Source: Trueperaceae bacterium | Lineage (GTDB): Bacteria > Deinococcota > Deinococci > Deinococcales > Trueperaceae | Reading direction: 5' to 3' | NCBI GenBank assembly: GCA_020354625.1 | Contig: CP070651.1 | Coordinates: 2,394,924-2,456,692 of the forward strand | DNA: 61,769 bases | In this document: in pieces, positions 1-8,719 of the stretch | Position numbering within the stretch: the first letter of the stretch is position 1 | Layout of the letters: each line of letters opens with the position of its first letter | Translations under genes and position numbers: made by a program | The notes under the pieces: model-generated | The model's input: the letters and a program-made list of their open reading frames with translations, nothing else | Databases searched by the model: none | Told to the model about the DNA's origin: nothing

Positions 1-114
1 CGTTTAACCGAGGCTGCCTTCGACGCTTGCCGGCGCGAGGGTAAAGAGATGTCCATACCTGAAGCCATCGCCGTTGCAACCGGTGGTCGCTCTCCGGAGG
101 GCGTTGCGGAGTAA
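1..114 (+). CDS. C-terminal end of an unidentified protein (5' truncated)
   Basis: Frame 1 is open from the window edge to a TAA at 112-114 and encodes 37 residues ending GGRSPEGVAE. The stretch FDACRREGKEMSIPEAIAVA resembles the tail of the TPR region in bacterial AAA/LuxR-type regulators, where an alanine-rich helix is followed by a 'S-x-E-E-A-hydrophobic' helix. With so little sequence this is only a resemblance. No HTH domain follows. Confidence 0.45.
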   Translation, partial: RLTEAAFDACRREGKEMSIPEAIAVATGGRSPEGVAE

Positions 115-370
115 AGATTCGTAGCCAAGCTCAGGCCAAGTCTTTGAAAGGTGTGCCATGTACGCAATTTCTATTGGCCATCACCCAATTCCAATCAACC
201 TTTTGCTGTCGTCCTAATCATCGATCACTGTTTACTCATCACCTTGAATTGTCTATCCAAACGCCACTTCAGTGCGCGTTAGGGGCTTGTTAGGGCTCTG
301 TTAACGGCTCTCCTGGCACGCTGTGGTTACACGCCCCGCGACGGGGCAAACCACGCGAGGAGACGTGACT

Positions 371-1390
371 ATGAGCTGGAGTATTGGACATCGAGAAGAT
401 ACGGGTGGAAATCAGGCGGTGGTGAATCGGACGAGACCGGGTGAGGCTGTCTACCGAGGCCAGTTGCCACAACTCGACGGTCGCCTCTTTCTCACTGATG
501 GTGGCATCGAGACGACGCTCATCTTCAAGGACGGCTTGTCGCTGCCCCACTTCGCCGCTTTCGATCTTTTGAGGAGCGAGGAGGGGGAGAGGGCGCTTCG
601 CAGCTACTTCCGCACCTACGCCGCCATCGCCGCCCGCGACGGGGTCGGCGTGGTGCTGGAGAGCGCGACCTGGCGCGCCAGCGCCGACTGGGGAGCCAAG
701 CTCGGTTATTCCCAGGGAGCGCTTGCAGAAGCCAATCGCAAGGCGATCAATATGCTCGAGGACATTCGCAACGAGTTCGAAAATGGCGACAGCGAGGTCG
801 TGATCAGCGGTTGCATCGGCCCCCGGGGAGACGGCTACGATCCCTCGTTGAGAATGACGGTGGAAGAGGCCGAGCGCTATCACGCGACACAGGTGGAAAC
901 CTTTGCTGGGACTGCGGCAGACCTCGTCTCTGCTATCACCATGAACTACCTGGAAGAGGCGATCGGCATCACCCGTGCGGCCCAGAAGGCCGGGATGCCG
1001 GTCGTCATCTCCTTTACCGTCGAGACGGACGGCCGGCTCCCGACGGGGCAAGCGCTCGGCAGCGCTATCGAAGAGGTCGATGCCGCCACCGGTGCCGGGC
1101 CGGCTTACTACATGGTCAACTGCGCCCACCCCACCCACTTCGAGACCCTACTCGATCCGAGCGAGCCTTGGGTTGCCCGCATCCGGGGTATCCGGGCCAA
1201 CGCCTCGACCATGAGCCACGCCGAACTCGACCAGGCTGAAGAGCTTGATGACGGTGATCCAGTGCAGCTCGGCCGGCAGTACGCAGAGCTCAGGTCACGA
1301 CTTGGCACCTTCAACGTGATGGGCGGTTGTTGTGGCACCGACCACCGCCATATCGAACAGATCAGCAGTGCCTGTTCGCCACTTTTTTGA
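371..1390 (+). CDS. Homocysteine S-methyltransferase family protein
   Basis: Predicted zinc-dependent methyltransferase that passes a methyl group to homocysteine (or a related thiol), making methionine in the cytoplasm. The TIM-barrel start reads FLTDGGIETTLIF. The zinc-site cysteines are in VNCAHP in the second half and in the C-terminal GGCCGT signature. The 339-residue product fits the MmuM/BHMT-like family. I chose ATG 371, which has AGGAG about 8 nt upstream; an in-frame upstream start at 323 would add residues unlike the family. The methyl donor (S-methylmethionine, betaine or other) cannot be told from sequence. It stands alone, and a GC-rich stem-loop follows. Confidence 0.85.
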   Translation: MSWSIGHREDTGGNQAVVNRTRPGEAVYRGQLPQLDGRLFLTDGGIETTLIFKDGLSLPHFAAFDLLRSEEGERALRSYFRTYAAIAARDGVGVVLESATWRASADWGAKLGYSQGALAEANRKAINMLEDIRNEFENGDSEVVISGCIGPRGDGYDPSLRMTVEEAERYHATQVETFAGTAADLVSAITMNYLEEAIGITRAAQKAGMPVVISFTVETDGRLPTGQALGSAIEEVDAATGAGPAYYMVNCAHPTHFETLLDPSEPWVARIRGIRANASTMSHAELDQAEELDDGDPVQLGRQYAELRSRLGTFNVMGGCCGTDHRHIEQISSACSPLF

Positions 1391-1408
1391 CGTCGCCCTT
1401 GTTGGAAT

Positions 1409-1432
1409 GCGGGTGCCGAACACGGCGCCCGC
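1409..1432 (+). terminator. Stem-loop after the methyltransferase gene
   Basis: GCGGGTGCC and GGCGCCCGC pair (one G-T wobble) around a 6-nt loop, 18 nt after the stop codon. There is no U-tract, so its role as a terminator is only probable. The rest of 1391-1605 shows no gene. Confidence 0.4.
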
Positions 1433-1605
1433 TTCAGCTGAACCCCATGGTACGAGACTTCCCCTTGTATCTGATTTGGCTGTAGTTAGCCAGACAGACG
1501 GGATTCGGTGTAAGAGTGGGTATCGCGATCGAGGTAGCAAGCCTGTAACAAATGGAGCCCTCTCACCCCGACCCGACACCTTCAGTGGCCAGTTGATACC
1601 GGACT

Positions 1606-2292
1606 CTACTGAGGCAGCACGTAAAAGAGCATCATGAAGAAGTGACTGGCGCTCCCCGTCAGCACGAAAAAGTGCCACAGTTCGTGATAACCGATGACTC
1701 CGGGGAGGGGGTTGGGCCGTTTGAGAGCGTAGATGACCGCACCGACGGAGTAGAAGAGGCCACCGACGGCCATCCACGCCAGTCCACCGGGAGGCAGGGT
1801 TTGCGATACGGGTTTGAGAGCGATGACGACCAACCAGCCCAGCATGAGATAGAGCCCGGTGGAGAGCCAGCGGGGCGCCTCACGCCAGAACAGTTTGAAC
1901 ACGATGCCGAGGATGGCCAGCCCCCACACCACGCCGAAGAGCGACCAGCCCCACGCCGCTTCCCTACCTTGCAGGGTAACGAGCGTGAGGGGGGTGTAGC
2001 TGCCGGCGATCATGGCGAAGATGGCGGCGTGATCGAAACGGCGCAGCCAGCGGCTCCCTCGTTCTTTGAGTTTGAGGCCGTGATGCAGGGTGCTGGCGGT
2101 GTAGAGGAGAACCGTGCTGACGCCGTAGATGGCGAAACTGACCGTTCGCCAGGGTTCGCCGCGAGACAAGACCAAGAGCACGGCCAGTCCGACTAGACTG
2201 AGCAGGACTCCAGCGAAGTGCGAAAGGCTGTTTAACGGCTCGCGAAGATAGCGCTGCAGGGTGACGACGGAGGGGCTTGGCTCACGCTTCAC
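1606..2292 (-). CDS. Hemolysin III / PAQR-family membrane protein
   Basis: Seven-helix integral membrane protein of the hemolysin III (YqfA/PAQR) family. The family's metal-site motifs are visible: S-x3-H in TASTLHH, FDH in the middle, and HELWH near the C-terminus. The frame is open upstream to 2436, but that region lies inside the helicase gene. GTG 2292 overlaps the helicase stop by 11 nt and gives 228 residues, close to the family norm of 205-220, so I prefer it. The N-terminus VKREPSPSVVTLQRYLREPLN supports this. The overlap suggests translational coupling to the helicase. The physiological role of bacterial members is poorly known. Confidence 0.85.
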   Translation of the reverse strand: MKREPSPSVVTLQRYLREPLNSLSHFAGVLLSLVGLAVLLVLSRGEPWRTVSFAIYGVSTVLLYTASTLHHGLKLKERGSRWLRRFDHAAIFAMIAGSYTPLTLVTLQGREAAWGWSLFGVVWGLAILGIVFKLFWREAPRWLSTGLYLMLGWLVVIALKPVSQTLPPGGLAWMAVGGLFYSVGAVIYALKRPNPLPGVIGYHELWHFFVLTGSASHFFMMLFYVLPQ

Positions 2293-3613
2293 GTGTGGCT
2301 TGCTGCCCGGCACGGGAAGTGTTTCGCTGCTTGTTGGGACCGTTCCTACTGCGGCGATACCGGCGGTTGTGGGTTCTGCCATCGGTCTGACGTGTCGATC
2401 GTTCGGAACGCTCTCTTCCGTCACCCCTTCTCCCAACCCCCGTTCGATTCGGACGGGACTTTCTGGGGTGGTGAGAATCGAACGTGTCGTCCCAAGCGAA
2501 GGCTTCGAGCTCGATACGCTCGAGCCGGGTCCCTAGCGAGCGCTCGATAGAGCGGATCATTTTTACGTCGTCCTGGGTTACCAACGTGAACGCCTCTCCA
2601 CTTCGCTCGGCGCGTCCGGTACGGCCGATGCGATGGGTGTAGGCTTCGACTGTATTCGGTACGTCGTAGTTGATGACGTGGGAGATGCGGGTCACGTCGA
2701 TACCTCGAGCTGCGATGTCGGTTGCGACCAGGATATGATAGTCGCCCCTGCGAAAACCGTCGAGCGCCTTCTGACGCTTGCTCTGTGAGAGGTCTCCCTG
2801 GAGGGAGGTGACGAAGAAATTCTCACTGTCGAGCTGTTTTGCGAGTCGTTTGGCGCCGCTCTTCGTGCGGGTGAACACCAATGCTGAACGGGGATCGTGT
2901 TCGCGGAGCAGGTGCTTGAGCATCTCGGTTTTCTTGTTGCGCTCGACCGGGTAGAGGGCGTGGGTGACCGTCTGTGCAGGTTTTCTATGGCCGATCTCCG
3001 CTGTGAGGGGATCGCTGAGTACCCCGTTGGCAAGGTGCCTTACATCCTCTGGCATGGTGGCAGAAAAGAGTAGCCGTTGAGCCGTCGTCGGTACCTGCTT
3101 CATGATGGTGCGGACGTCGGGCAGAAATCCCATGTCGAACATGTGATCGGCTTCGTCGAGAACGAGAACTTCGAGGTTTGACAGGTCGGCATGGCCCCTG
3201 TTCATATGGTCGAGAAGCCGTCCGGGGCAGGCCACGATGATCTCGGCTCTTCCCTTGCCTCGCAGAGCACGAATTTGTGGTGCCATGCCCACGCCGCCGT
3301 ACACCGTGGCGCTACGCAGCCTGGTGGCTTGTCCGAGCATGCGGATCTCACCATGGATCTGTTCGGCGAGTTCACGGGTCGGCGCTACGATGAGTGCACG
3401 CATGCGGCCTCGCGGGCCGCTGGAGAGCCGCTGCAAGATCGGCAGCACGAACGCAGCTGTCTTGCCGGTTCCGGTCTGTGCCAGGCCCAAGATATCCCGG
3501 CCTGAGAGGGCAGCGGGGATGACGCGCCTCTGAATGGGGGTGGGAGTGCGATACCCTGCACTTTTCACGCCGGCCATGATGCGGGCGTGAAGTTCAAACG
3601 ATTCAAATGTCAT
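2282..3613 (-). CDS. DEAD-box ATP-dependent RNA helicase
   Basis: 443-residue RNA helicase acting in RNA unwinding (ribosome assembly, mRNA decay or cold response). All core motifs are present in order: Q-motif region PTPIQRRVIP, Walker A AQTGTGKT, PTRELAEQ, PGRLLDH, DEAD, SAT, and the C-terminal HRIGRTGR. After about residue 370 comes a basic Arg/Ser/Gly-rich tail typical of RhlE/CsdA-like proteins, likely for RNA contact. ATG 3613 is preceded by GGAAGGATC. The next gene starts within its last codons. Confidence 0.95.
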   Translation of the reverse strand: MTFESFELHARIMAGVKSAGYRTPTPIQRRVIPAALSGRDILGLAQTGTGKTAAFVLPILQRLSSGPRGRMRALIVAPTRELAEQIHGEIRMLGQATRLRSATVYGGVGMAPQIRALRGKGRAEIIVACPGRLLDHMNRGHADLSNLEVLVLDEADHMFDMGFLPDVRTIMKQVPTTAQRLLFSATMPEDVRHLANGVLSDPLTAEIGHRKPAQTVTHALYPVERNKKTEMLKHLLREHDPRSALVFTRTKSGAKRLAKQLDSENFFVTSLQGDLSQSKRQKALDGFRRGDYHILVATDIAARGIDVTRISHVINYDVPNTVEAYTHRIGRTGRAERSGEAFTLVTQDDVKMIRSIERSLGTRLERIELEAFAWDDTFDSHHPRKSRPNRTGVGRRGDGRERSERSTRQTDGRTHNRRYRRSRNGPNKQRNTSRAGQQATREA

Positions 3614-3821
3614 AAAGATCCTTCCTGGCTACCTTTTCAGCCAGGTCTTATCATGTTTGCCTTAGCTAAAAAACGTTGCACTAGTAAGCCTACAACAGAA
3701 ACGCGTATCGTAGTGCGATCTAGCACACCTGAACCCGATCGAACGCAACAGATCCACGGTATGATTGTGGAACAGGTGCAAGGGCGATGTCGAGGAATTT
3801 CGTCTCGACATGATCGATTGA

Positions 3822-4032
3822 GGTGATGAGTGATGGGTAATGGGTGCTGCGAAATTCACGGCTGAGCCAGCTTCTCGTCACGGACGTGTCTGGAAGAAAG
3901 GTCATGGATGATGAGTGATGGGTAATGGGTGCTGCGAAGGCTAGTGGTTCAGCCTATTTTTCGTAGGCAACCCACTCATCACTCATTACTCATCACTGCT
4001 CACTCATCACTCATCACTGCTTACTCATCACC
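3822..4032. repeat. Heptad-repeat element (two direct copies plus complementary tract)
   Basis: In the 480-nt gap between divergent genes, a 29-bp unit built of 7-mers (GATGAGT, GATGGGT, AATGGGT, then GCTGCGAA) occurs identically at 3825-3853 and 3910-3938. It is followed at 3972-4032 by a complementary run of 7-mers (ACTCATC, ACTCATT, ACTGCTC). The element can fold back on itself. Related elements occur at four other places in the window. I see no gene in this gap. Confidence 0.8.
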
Positions 4033-4096
4033 AAACAGAAGCCCATAAGTCGCCCTCAACAGCCTTGTGGAGAGGTGCGCCGCTGAGGAGGAGACC

Positions 4097-5209
4097 GTGC
4101 GAATCACAGCAGTCGAAGCGCTGCACCTGCGACTCCCCGTTGTCAGAGAAGTCGCCGACGGCACCCAAGAGGTGTTGATCGTTCGAGTGCGGACCGACGA
4201 GGGTCTGGTTGGGTTTGGGGAGGTAGTGTCGTCTTCTTATGTCGCCAAGGCCGTGATCACCGCACCGAAGTCCGCGCCGCGGAGACACGGGCTCGCCGCT
4301 GTGCTGGTGGGCACCGATCCCCTCGAGCCGGAAGCGCGCTGGCAGGAGATGTACGAAGCGAGCCGTGTCTATGGTCGCAGAGGTGTCGCGATCCACGCCA
4401 TGAGTGGTATCGACCAGGCGCTTTGGGACATTGTGGGCAAGGCATCTGGCAAGTCTGTCTCAGACGTGTGGGGGAGGATGCGCGACCGGGTGCGAGCCTA
4501 TGCCAGCGTCCTCTTCCCGCAGACACCCGAGCAGGCAGCTGCCGAGACGCTCCTCCTCATCGACAAGGGGGCGAGCGCCATCAAGTTCGGTTGGGGGCCC
4601 TTTGGTGTCGATCGCGAGCTCGATATGAAGTTGGTCGGTGCGATTCGAAAGGCGGCTGGGGACGATATCGAGATCATGGTGGATGCCGGGCGCATCTGGG
4701 ATGTGGAGACCGCTGCTGAGCGGGCTCGAGAGCTGTTCGAACGCTTCGGCATCACCTGGTTGGAAGACCCCTTGCACAACGAAGCCCCTGAAGGGTACCG
4801 AACTTTGTGTTCGGAAGTGAGCGGCCGGATCGCGACCGGAGAGCTCGATGATGCCTTTGAAATGTACGAGGCGTTAATCGATAGCGGCGTCCGTGTGGTG
4901 CAGCCCGACGTCGGCCGGGCAGGCGGCTTGACGGTGTGCCGGCAAGTCTCCGATTTGGCTTACCAAAAGGGTGTGTGGGCAGTCCCCCACTGTTTCGGGA
5001 CGGGGATCAATCTGGCTGCCTCTTTGCAGTGGATGGGGAGTGCCCCGGATGCACCCTTTATCGAATACCCCTTTACCGAATCGCCGCTCCGCAACGAGCT
5101 CGTTCCGGGCCTCCCGGTGCTCGAGGACGGTTGGGTCCGGATTCCGGATGGACCGGGACTCGGTGTCGGTCTCGACGAAGCGGTCGTCGAGCGCTTTCGG
5201 GAACGTTGA
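4097..5209 (+). CDS. Mandelate racemase / muconate lactonizing enzyme family protein
   Basis: Enolase-superfamily enzyme that abstracts a proton alpha to a carboxylate; substrate unknown. GTG 4097 follows GAGGAGGAG and gives 370 residues, the family norm. The capping domain comes first, then the barrel with metal ligands in MVDAG, WLEDPL and ATGE. QPDVGRAGG and a C-terminal PHCFGTGI (catalytic His/Asp dyad) place it in the MR subgroup. The usual K-x-K is IKFGWGPFG, so only the first lysine is present, which suggests chemistry different from mandelate racemase itself. The creatininase-family gene 87 nt downstream may belong to the same catabolic route (inference). Confidence 0.88.
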   Translation: MRITAVEALHLRLPVVREVADGTQEVLIVRVRTDEGLVGFGEVVSSSYVAKAVITAPKSAPRRHGLAAVLVGTDPLEPEARWQEMYEASRVYGRRGVAIHAMSGIDQALWDIVGKASGKSVSDVWGRMRDRVRAYASVLFPQTPEQAAAETLLLIDKGASAIKFGWGPFGVDRELDMKLVGAIRKAAGDDIEIMVDAGRIWDVETAAERARELFERFGITWLEDPLHNEAPEGYRTLCSEVSGRIATGELDDAFEMYEALIDSGVRVVQPDVGRAGGLTVCRQVSDLAYQKGVWAVPHCFGTGINLAASLQWMGSAPDAPFIEYPFTESPLRNELVPGLPVLEDGWVRIPDGPGLGVGLDEAVVERFRER

Positions 5210-5231
5210 TCGTGATGAGTGATATGACTTC

Positions 5232-5270
5232 CTGTTTGTATGGCCCGGCGCAGCCGGGCCATACAAACAG
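5232..5270. repeat. Perfect 18-bp-arm palindrome, GGCCCGGC core
   Basis: An arm starting CTGTTTGTAT and ending GGCCCGGC is matched perfectly by its complement around a GCA loop. Thymines lie on the outside of the 5' arm and adenines outside the 3' arm, the reverse of an intrinsic terminator. A close relative lies at 10873-10907. Confidence 0.85.
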
Positions 5271-5296
5271 CGTTGTATAAGAAAGGGGAACCGACC

Positions 5297-6136
5297 GTGC
5301 GAGACATCAAGAATCTATACCGCTACGTCGACCACACCTGGCCGGAGATCGGTGAGGCGGTTGCGCTCAACAAAGTGGTCATCCTGCCCACGGGTTCGGT
5401 AGAGGATCACGGCTACCATCTGCCGCTCGACATGGATCACCAAGTCGAAAAGATCTGTCTGGAAGCGGGCCGGCGCCGGCCCGACCTGTTTCTGATCGCT
5501 CCTCTGATCCCCTACGGTTACAACCTCCATCACCTCGACTTTCCTGGCACCGTACACGTTGCATCAGAGCATTACATCGGCTACTGCAGCGATGTCTGCA
5601 AAAGCTTTGCCCATCACGGGTTCAAAAAGATCCTCATCGTCAACGGTCACGGATCGAACATGCCGAATCTCGACCTGGCAGCCAGAAAGGTCGTCCTTGA
5701 AACCGATGCTCATTGCGCGGCTCTGATGTGGGTGAACCTTTGCAGAGAAGCCTATAACGACATCCGGGAGACGCCCTGGCCGGGGAGCAGCCACGCAGAG
5801 GAGATCGAGACCTCGCTCTACCTCTATATCGACGAGTCGCGGGTGCAGATGGAAAAGGCCGTGCGAGAGATCCCTGAGCAGTGGGCATCGTCGAAGTTTT
5901 TCTACCGTGATCTCGCAACGGGGTCGCCGGTCTTGTTCGTTGACTGGTGGACGCGTTGGAACGAGAGTGGCGTGGCCGGTGATGCCACCGTCGCCACCAA
6001 AGAAAAAGGAGAGATCTTATGGGAGCAGACGATCGCGAACCTCATCGCCTTGGCGGAGGAGTTCAGGCAGATCCCGATCGCTGATAGGGTGGACTACCAT
6101 AAGCACGGGGTGGGGAGCGCCAAGTTGGAACCCTAG
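5297..6136 (+). CDS. Creatininase family protein
   Basis: Metal-dependent amidohydrolase of the creatininase/MftE fold, 279 residues from GTG 5297 (AAGGGG upstream). The metal-ligand pattern is intact: VEDHGYHLPLDMD supplies Glu, His and Asp; IVNGHGSNM supplies the later His; HAEEIETS supplies the Glu. Members act on creatinine, formamides or modified peptides, and the present substrate cannot be named. It lies in the same direction as the preceding enolase-superfamily gene with a large palindrome between them. Confidence 0.85.
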   Translation: MRDIKNLYRYVDHTWPEIGEAVALNKVVILPTGSVEDHGYHLPLDMDHQVEKICLEAGRRRPDLFLIAPLIPYGYNLHHLDFPGTVHVASEHYIGYCSDVCKSFAHHGFKKILIVNGHGSNMPNLDLAARKVVLETDAHCAALMWVNLCREAYNDIRETPWPGSSHAEEIETSLYLYIDESRVQMEKAVREIPEQWASSKFFYRDLATGSPVLFVDWWTRWNESGVAGDATVATKEKGEILWEQTIANLIALAEEFRQIPIADRVDYHKHGVGSAKLEP

Positions 6137-6233
6137 TTCTCTGTCGGCTCGAGCCCTTGGCAGCACTCATCCCAGGTAGTCACGGTGTCAGTATGACAGG
6201 GAGATCCGTCTATTACGAAAAAGAAAAATCGAG

Positions 6234-6262
6234 TGGACGTATCACGCCGAAGCGAGTACAAT
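6234..6262 (+). promoter_or_regulatory. Candidate sigma-70 promoter with long leader
   Basis: TGGACG (6234-6239), a 17-nt spacer and TACAAT (6257-6262). The next recognised gene starts at 6722, so a transcript from here would have a leader of about 450 nt. Confidence 0.45.
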
Positions 6263-6721
6263 AAAAGTTGCAAGGAAGGAATTAAGGACCAGGAGGCGGC
6301 GAGGGACAGAAGACCCTGCCGGTCCTCGGTGGTTTGTGTCGCTGCTGCCGCTCGATCCTGGGAGATAGGCGCCCGATTAGATCGTTGAGGGAATCACAGA
6401 ACCGAAGTCGTTGGTGATACGTTACGTCGTCCTGAAGAATCGGGGTGATGGTGGTTGGGAGATCATCGGTCAGTATGGTTCAGATCTTCTTATCCAGGGT
6501 GCTTGTGAAGTCGTTGTTATGCGATCTTTGAGCGATCTAGTGCGCCTCGAAAAGCGTTCCGTACAAGCCGAGCAGGTCGAGAGTATCTTTGGGGGTGGTT
6601 GTGCGTAAAGCCTTCCATAGGCGACGCGCGCGCAAGAAACCGAGGGATGGTTGAGGAACCGAGGTGGGGTTGGCAGGAATCGTCGCCGGGATCTTCTCTT
6701 GCAGTTCGAGGAGGATAGCGT
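6263..6721 (+). other. Long non-coding interval before the NHL gene
   Basis: No convincing protein is seen. A 65-codon frame at 6411-6608 has a weak start and no recognisable family. The interval does not match RNase P RNA, tmRNA or SRP RNA motifs that I can recognise. It may be a long 5' leader or contain an unrecognised RNA. Confidence 0.35.
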
Positions 6722-7732
6722 ATGCAAACGGTAAAGCGCAAAAGATCCCCGCTCCTGTTGATGTCGTTGTCTTTAGCGGGGCTGTTCATCATCGCTGTAA
6801 TCACACCCATCGTGCCGACCACAGCAGCATCACTCGATGCCAACTTGGTGCTCGAGGTCGTTTGGAAGGCCGATACGTCTGCTCATCCGATCGCGGGCGG
6901 CTGCAACATCGCGGTCGATGGGGTCGGTCATCTATACGTCACCGACTACGGTGTCGATGGGCATTCGTATCAGATCCACAAGTTCGATTCATCGGGTAGC
7001 TATGTGATGTCTTGGGGCTCGACCGGTAGCGGCCCGGGAGAGTTCTCCTGGCGTCCGGATACCCCTGATGGGGGACCTGATGCGGGTTTCCTCGCCACCG
7101 ATCAGGCGGGGAACGTCTATGTCTCCGACGGCTACAACTTCCGCGTGCAGAAATTCAACGGCGAGGGTGAGTTCTTGTTGGAATGGGGCACGATGGGCGA
7201 AGCTGATGGACAATTTCTCCCGCCCAGTGTCGGCCCCGCCTCGATCGATTCACAGGGGAACGTCTATGTTCCCGATTTTGCCCACGTCCAGATTTTTGAC
7301 GGGAGCGGCCACTTCCTCGACCAGTTCGGTAGTTTCGGCAGCAACGAGGGGGAATTCCAAGGAGCGTCGCAGGTGGGATGGGATAGCCAAGGCAACCTCT
7401 ACATAGCCGATCTGCTCAACGGCCGTTACCAAAAATTCGATGCCGAAGGGACCCTCCTGCAAGTGGTGAGCGCTGCCGGCGACGGTGCGCTCTTGATGCC
7501 GTTTCAAGTCGTGGTGGATAGTCAAGATCACGTCTTCGTCACCGACAATTCCGAGCGTCTTCAGCTTTTCGACACCGAAGGCCATTTCATCACTTCCTGG
7601 ACAGAACCTGGCAACGGCGACGGTCCCTTTGAATTGGTGAGCGCGGTCGCCGTCGATCGTGAAGACAACCTCTACATCGCCTTCTTTCGTCAAGACGGTG
7701 GATGTGCACCCTACAAAGTCCGTTTGAACTAA
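6722..7732 (+). CDS. Secreted NHL-repeat beta-propeller protein
   Basis: 336 residues beginning with a basic stretch and a hydrophobic helix (LLLMSLSLAGLFIIAV), so it is probably exported. The body consists of five to six NHL-type repeats with the recurring pattern 'D-x-x-G-N-hydrophobic-Y-V-x-D', for example DQAGNVYVSDGYN and DSQGNVYVPD, alternating with 'F-x-x-x-G-x-F' turns. Such propellers usually bind proteins or ligands, and some are lyases; no catalytic residues stand out. GAGGAGGAT lies just before ATG 6722. A long untranslated interval precedes it. Confidence 0.82.
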   Translation: MQTVKRKRSPLLLMSLSLAGLFIIAVITPIVPTTAASLDANLVLEVVWKADTSAHPIAGGCNIAVDGVGHLYVTDYGVDGHSYQIHKFDSSGSYVMSWGSTGSGPGEFSWRPDTPDGGPDAGFLATDQAGNVYVSDGYNFRVQKFNGEGEFLLEWGTMGEADGQFLPPSVGPASIDSQGNVYVPDFAHVQIFDGSGHFLDQFGSFGSNEGEFQGASQVGWDSQGNLYIADLLNGRYQKFDAEGTLLQVVSAAGDGALLMPFQVVVDSQDHVFVTDNSERLQLFDTEGHFITSWTEPGNGDGPFELVSAVAVDREDNLYIAFFRQDGGCAPYKVRLN

Positions 7733-8038
7733 AACACAGGTCTTTAGGAACACCGGTGTAGTGTCTCTTGGTGGGGATTGCTGCACCGCCGGTTACGGCA
7801 CGGCTTCCAATCCTGAACGCCTCAAAACCCACCACGGCAGCGCACGAAACCTCCCGTACCTTTTGTCCGGTTCGGTGTAACCGAGCCGGGCGAACTGCGT
7901 TTGAGGGCGTAAAGAGACCGTCACGCCTCTACACAGAACCTGGACAATTCCTGTTCGGGATCGATACGTCATCGAGTCAAGATATGAGGTGTGGAATGGC
8001 TTCAAAAAGCAGCCTGGGTAGATGCTACAGTAACCTCT
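7733..8038. other. Intergenic region with one stem-loop
   Basis: No gene is seen. CCGGTTCGGT (7867-7876) and ACCGAGCCGG (7880-7889) form a stem-loop with one G-U pair. The response-regulator promoter lies at the 3' end. Confidence 0.5.
8026..8031 (+). promoter_or_regulatory. Leaderless-type -10 box (TACAGT) for the response regulator
   Basis: TACAGT ends 7 nt before ATG 8039 and no Shine-Dalgarno sequence lies between them. TTCAAA at 8001-8006 is a weak -35 (19-nt spacer). Confidence 0.6.
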
Positions 8039-8719
8039 ATGGCGCTGGTCTTGGTTGTTGAGGACGAGCTCACCTTGGCTCAGACGATCGAACTCTACCT
8101 CAAGCAGGCGAGCTACCGTACCGAGCGAGCCGGCGACGGCAAGAGAGCGCTCGAGCTCTTCCGCGCGGCGCGACCGGACCTGGTCATTTTGGACTTGGGT
8201 TTACCGGAACTCGATGGGCTCGAAGTTTTAAAAGCCATACGGGCGGAGTCGGATGTGCCGGTGATCATTCTCACCGCACGGGCTGAAGAGATCGATGAGC
8301 TTCTAGGTCTCGGTCTCGGAGCCGACGACTATTTGGTCAAGCCGGTCGGTGCCCGTAAGTTGATGGCACGGGTCCAGGCGGTTCTCAGGCGCAGCCTGCC
8401 GGCGCAACATGCTAGGGCCGTGCACCGTATCGGGGCGCTGGAGGTCGATGCCTATAGCATGGTGGTGCGAGTTGGAGGCAGACCGGTCGATCTTACCCCG
8501 ACCGAGTTTCGCTTGTTGCACCACCTGGCGAGCACGCCAGGCCGCGCTATCTCTCGGAATGAACTCTACGAAGCAGCCTTACCTGAAAGCGACGCGTATG
8601 AGCGTGCGGTCGACACGCATCTGGCCAATCTCCGGCGCAAGTTGGGTGGAGCGGGGGCCGATGGTCTGATCGAGACCGTGCGAGGGATTGGGTACCGCCT
8701 GGCCGACCTCACGGTGTGA
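8039..8719 (+). CDS. OmpR/PhoB-type response regulator
   Basis: 226-residue DNA-binding response regulator. The receiver has the acidic pair in VVEDE, the phospho-acceptor Asp in VILDLGLPELDG, the Thr/Ser switch in ILTAR and the lysine in LVKPVG. The C-terminal winged helix (DLTPTEFRLLHHLASTPGRA to VRGIGYRL) is OmpR type. I chose ATG 8039 because the product then starts MALVLVVEDE; longer upstream frames add unrelated residues. Its stop overlaps the kinase start (GTGA), so the two form an operon. Confidence 0.95.
   Translation: MALVLVVEDELTLAQTIELYLKQASYRTERAGDGKRALELFRAARPDLVILDLGLPELDGLEVLKAIRAESDVPVIILTARAEEIDELLGLGLGADDYLVKPVGARKLMARVQAVLRRSLPAQHARAVHRIGALEVDAYSMVVRVGGRPVDLTPTEFRLLHHLASTPGRAISRNELYEAALPESDAYERAVDTHLANLRRKLGGAGADGLIETVRGIGYRLADLTV

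Noticed and set aside
3822-4032. CRISPR array
   Set aside because: The repeats are contiguous 7-mers with complementary arms, not regular ~30-bp repeats with unique spacers, and no cas gene is present.
5232-5270. Ordinary intrinsic terminator
   Set aside because: Strong stem but no U-tract in either direction; the A/T flanks are in the opposite order.
6411-6608. 65-codon frame in the long interval before the NHL gene
   Set aside because: No ribosome binding site, no family resemblance; left as unsupported.
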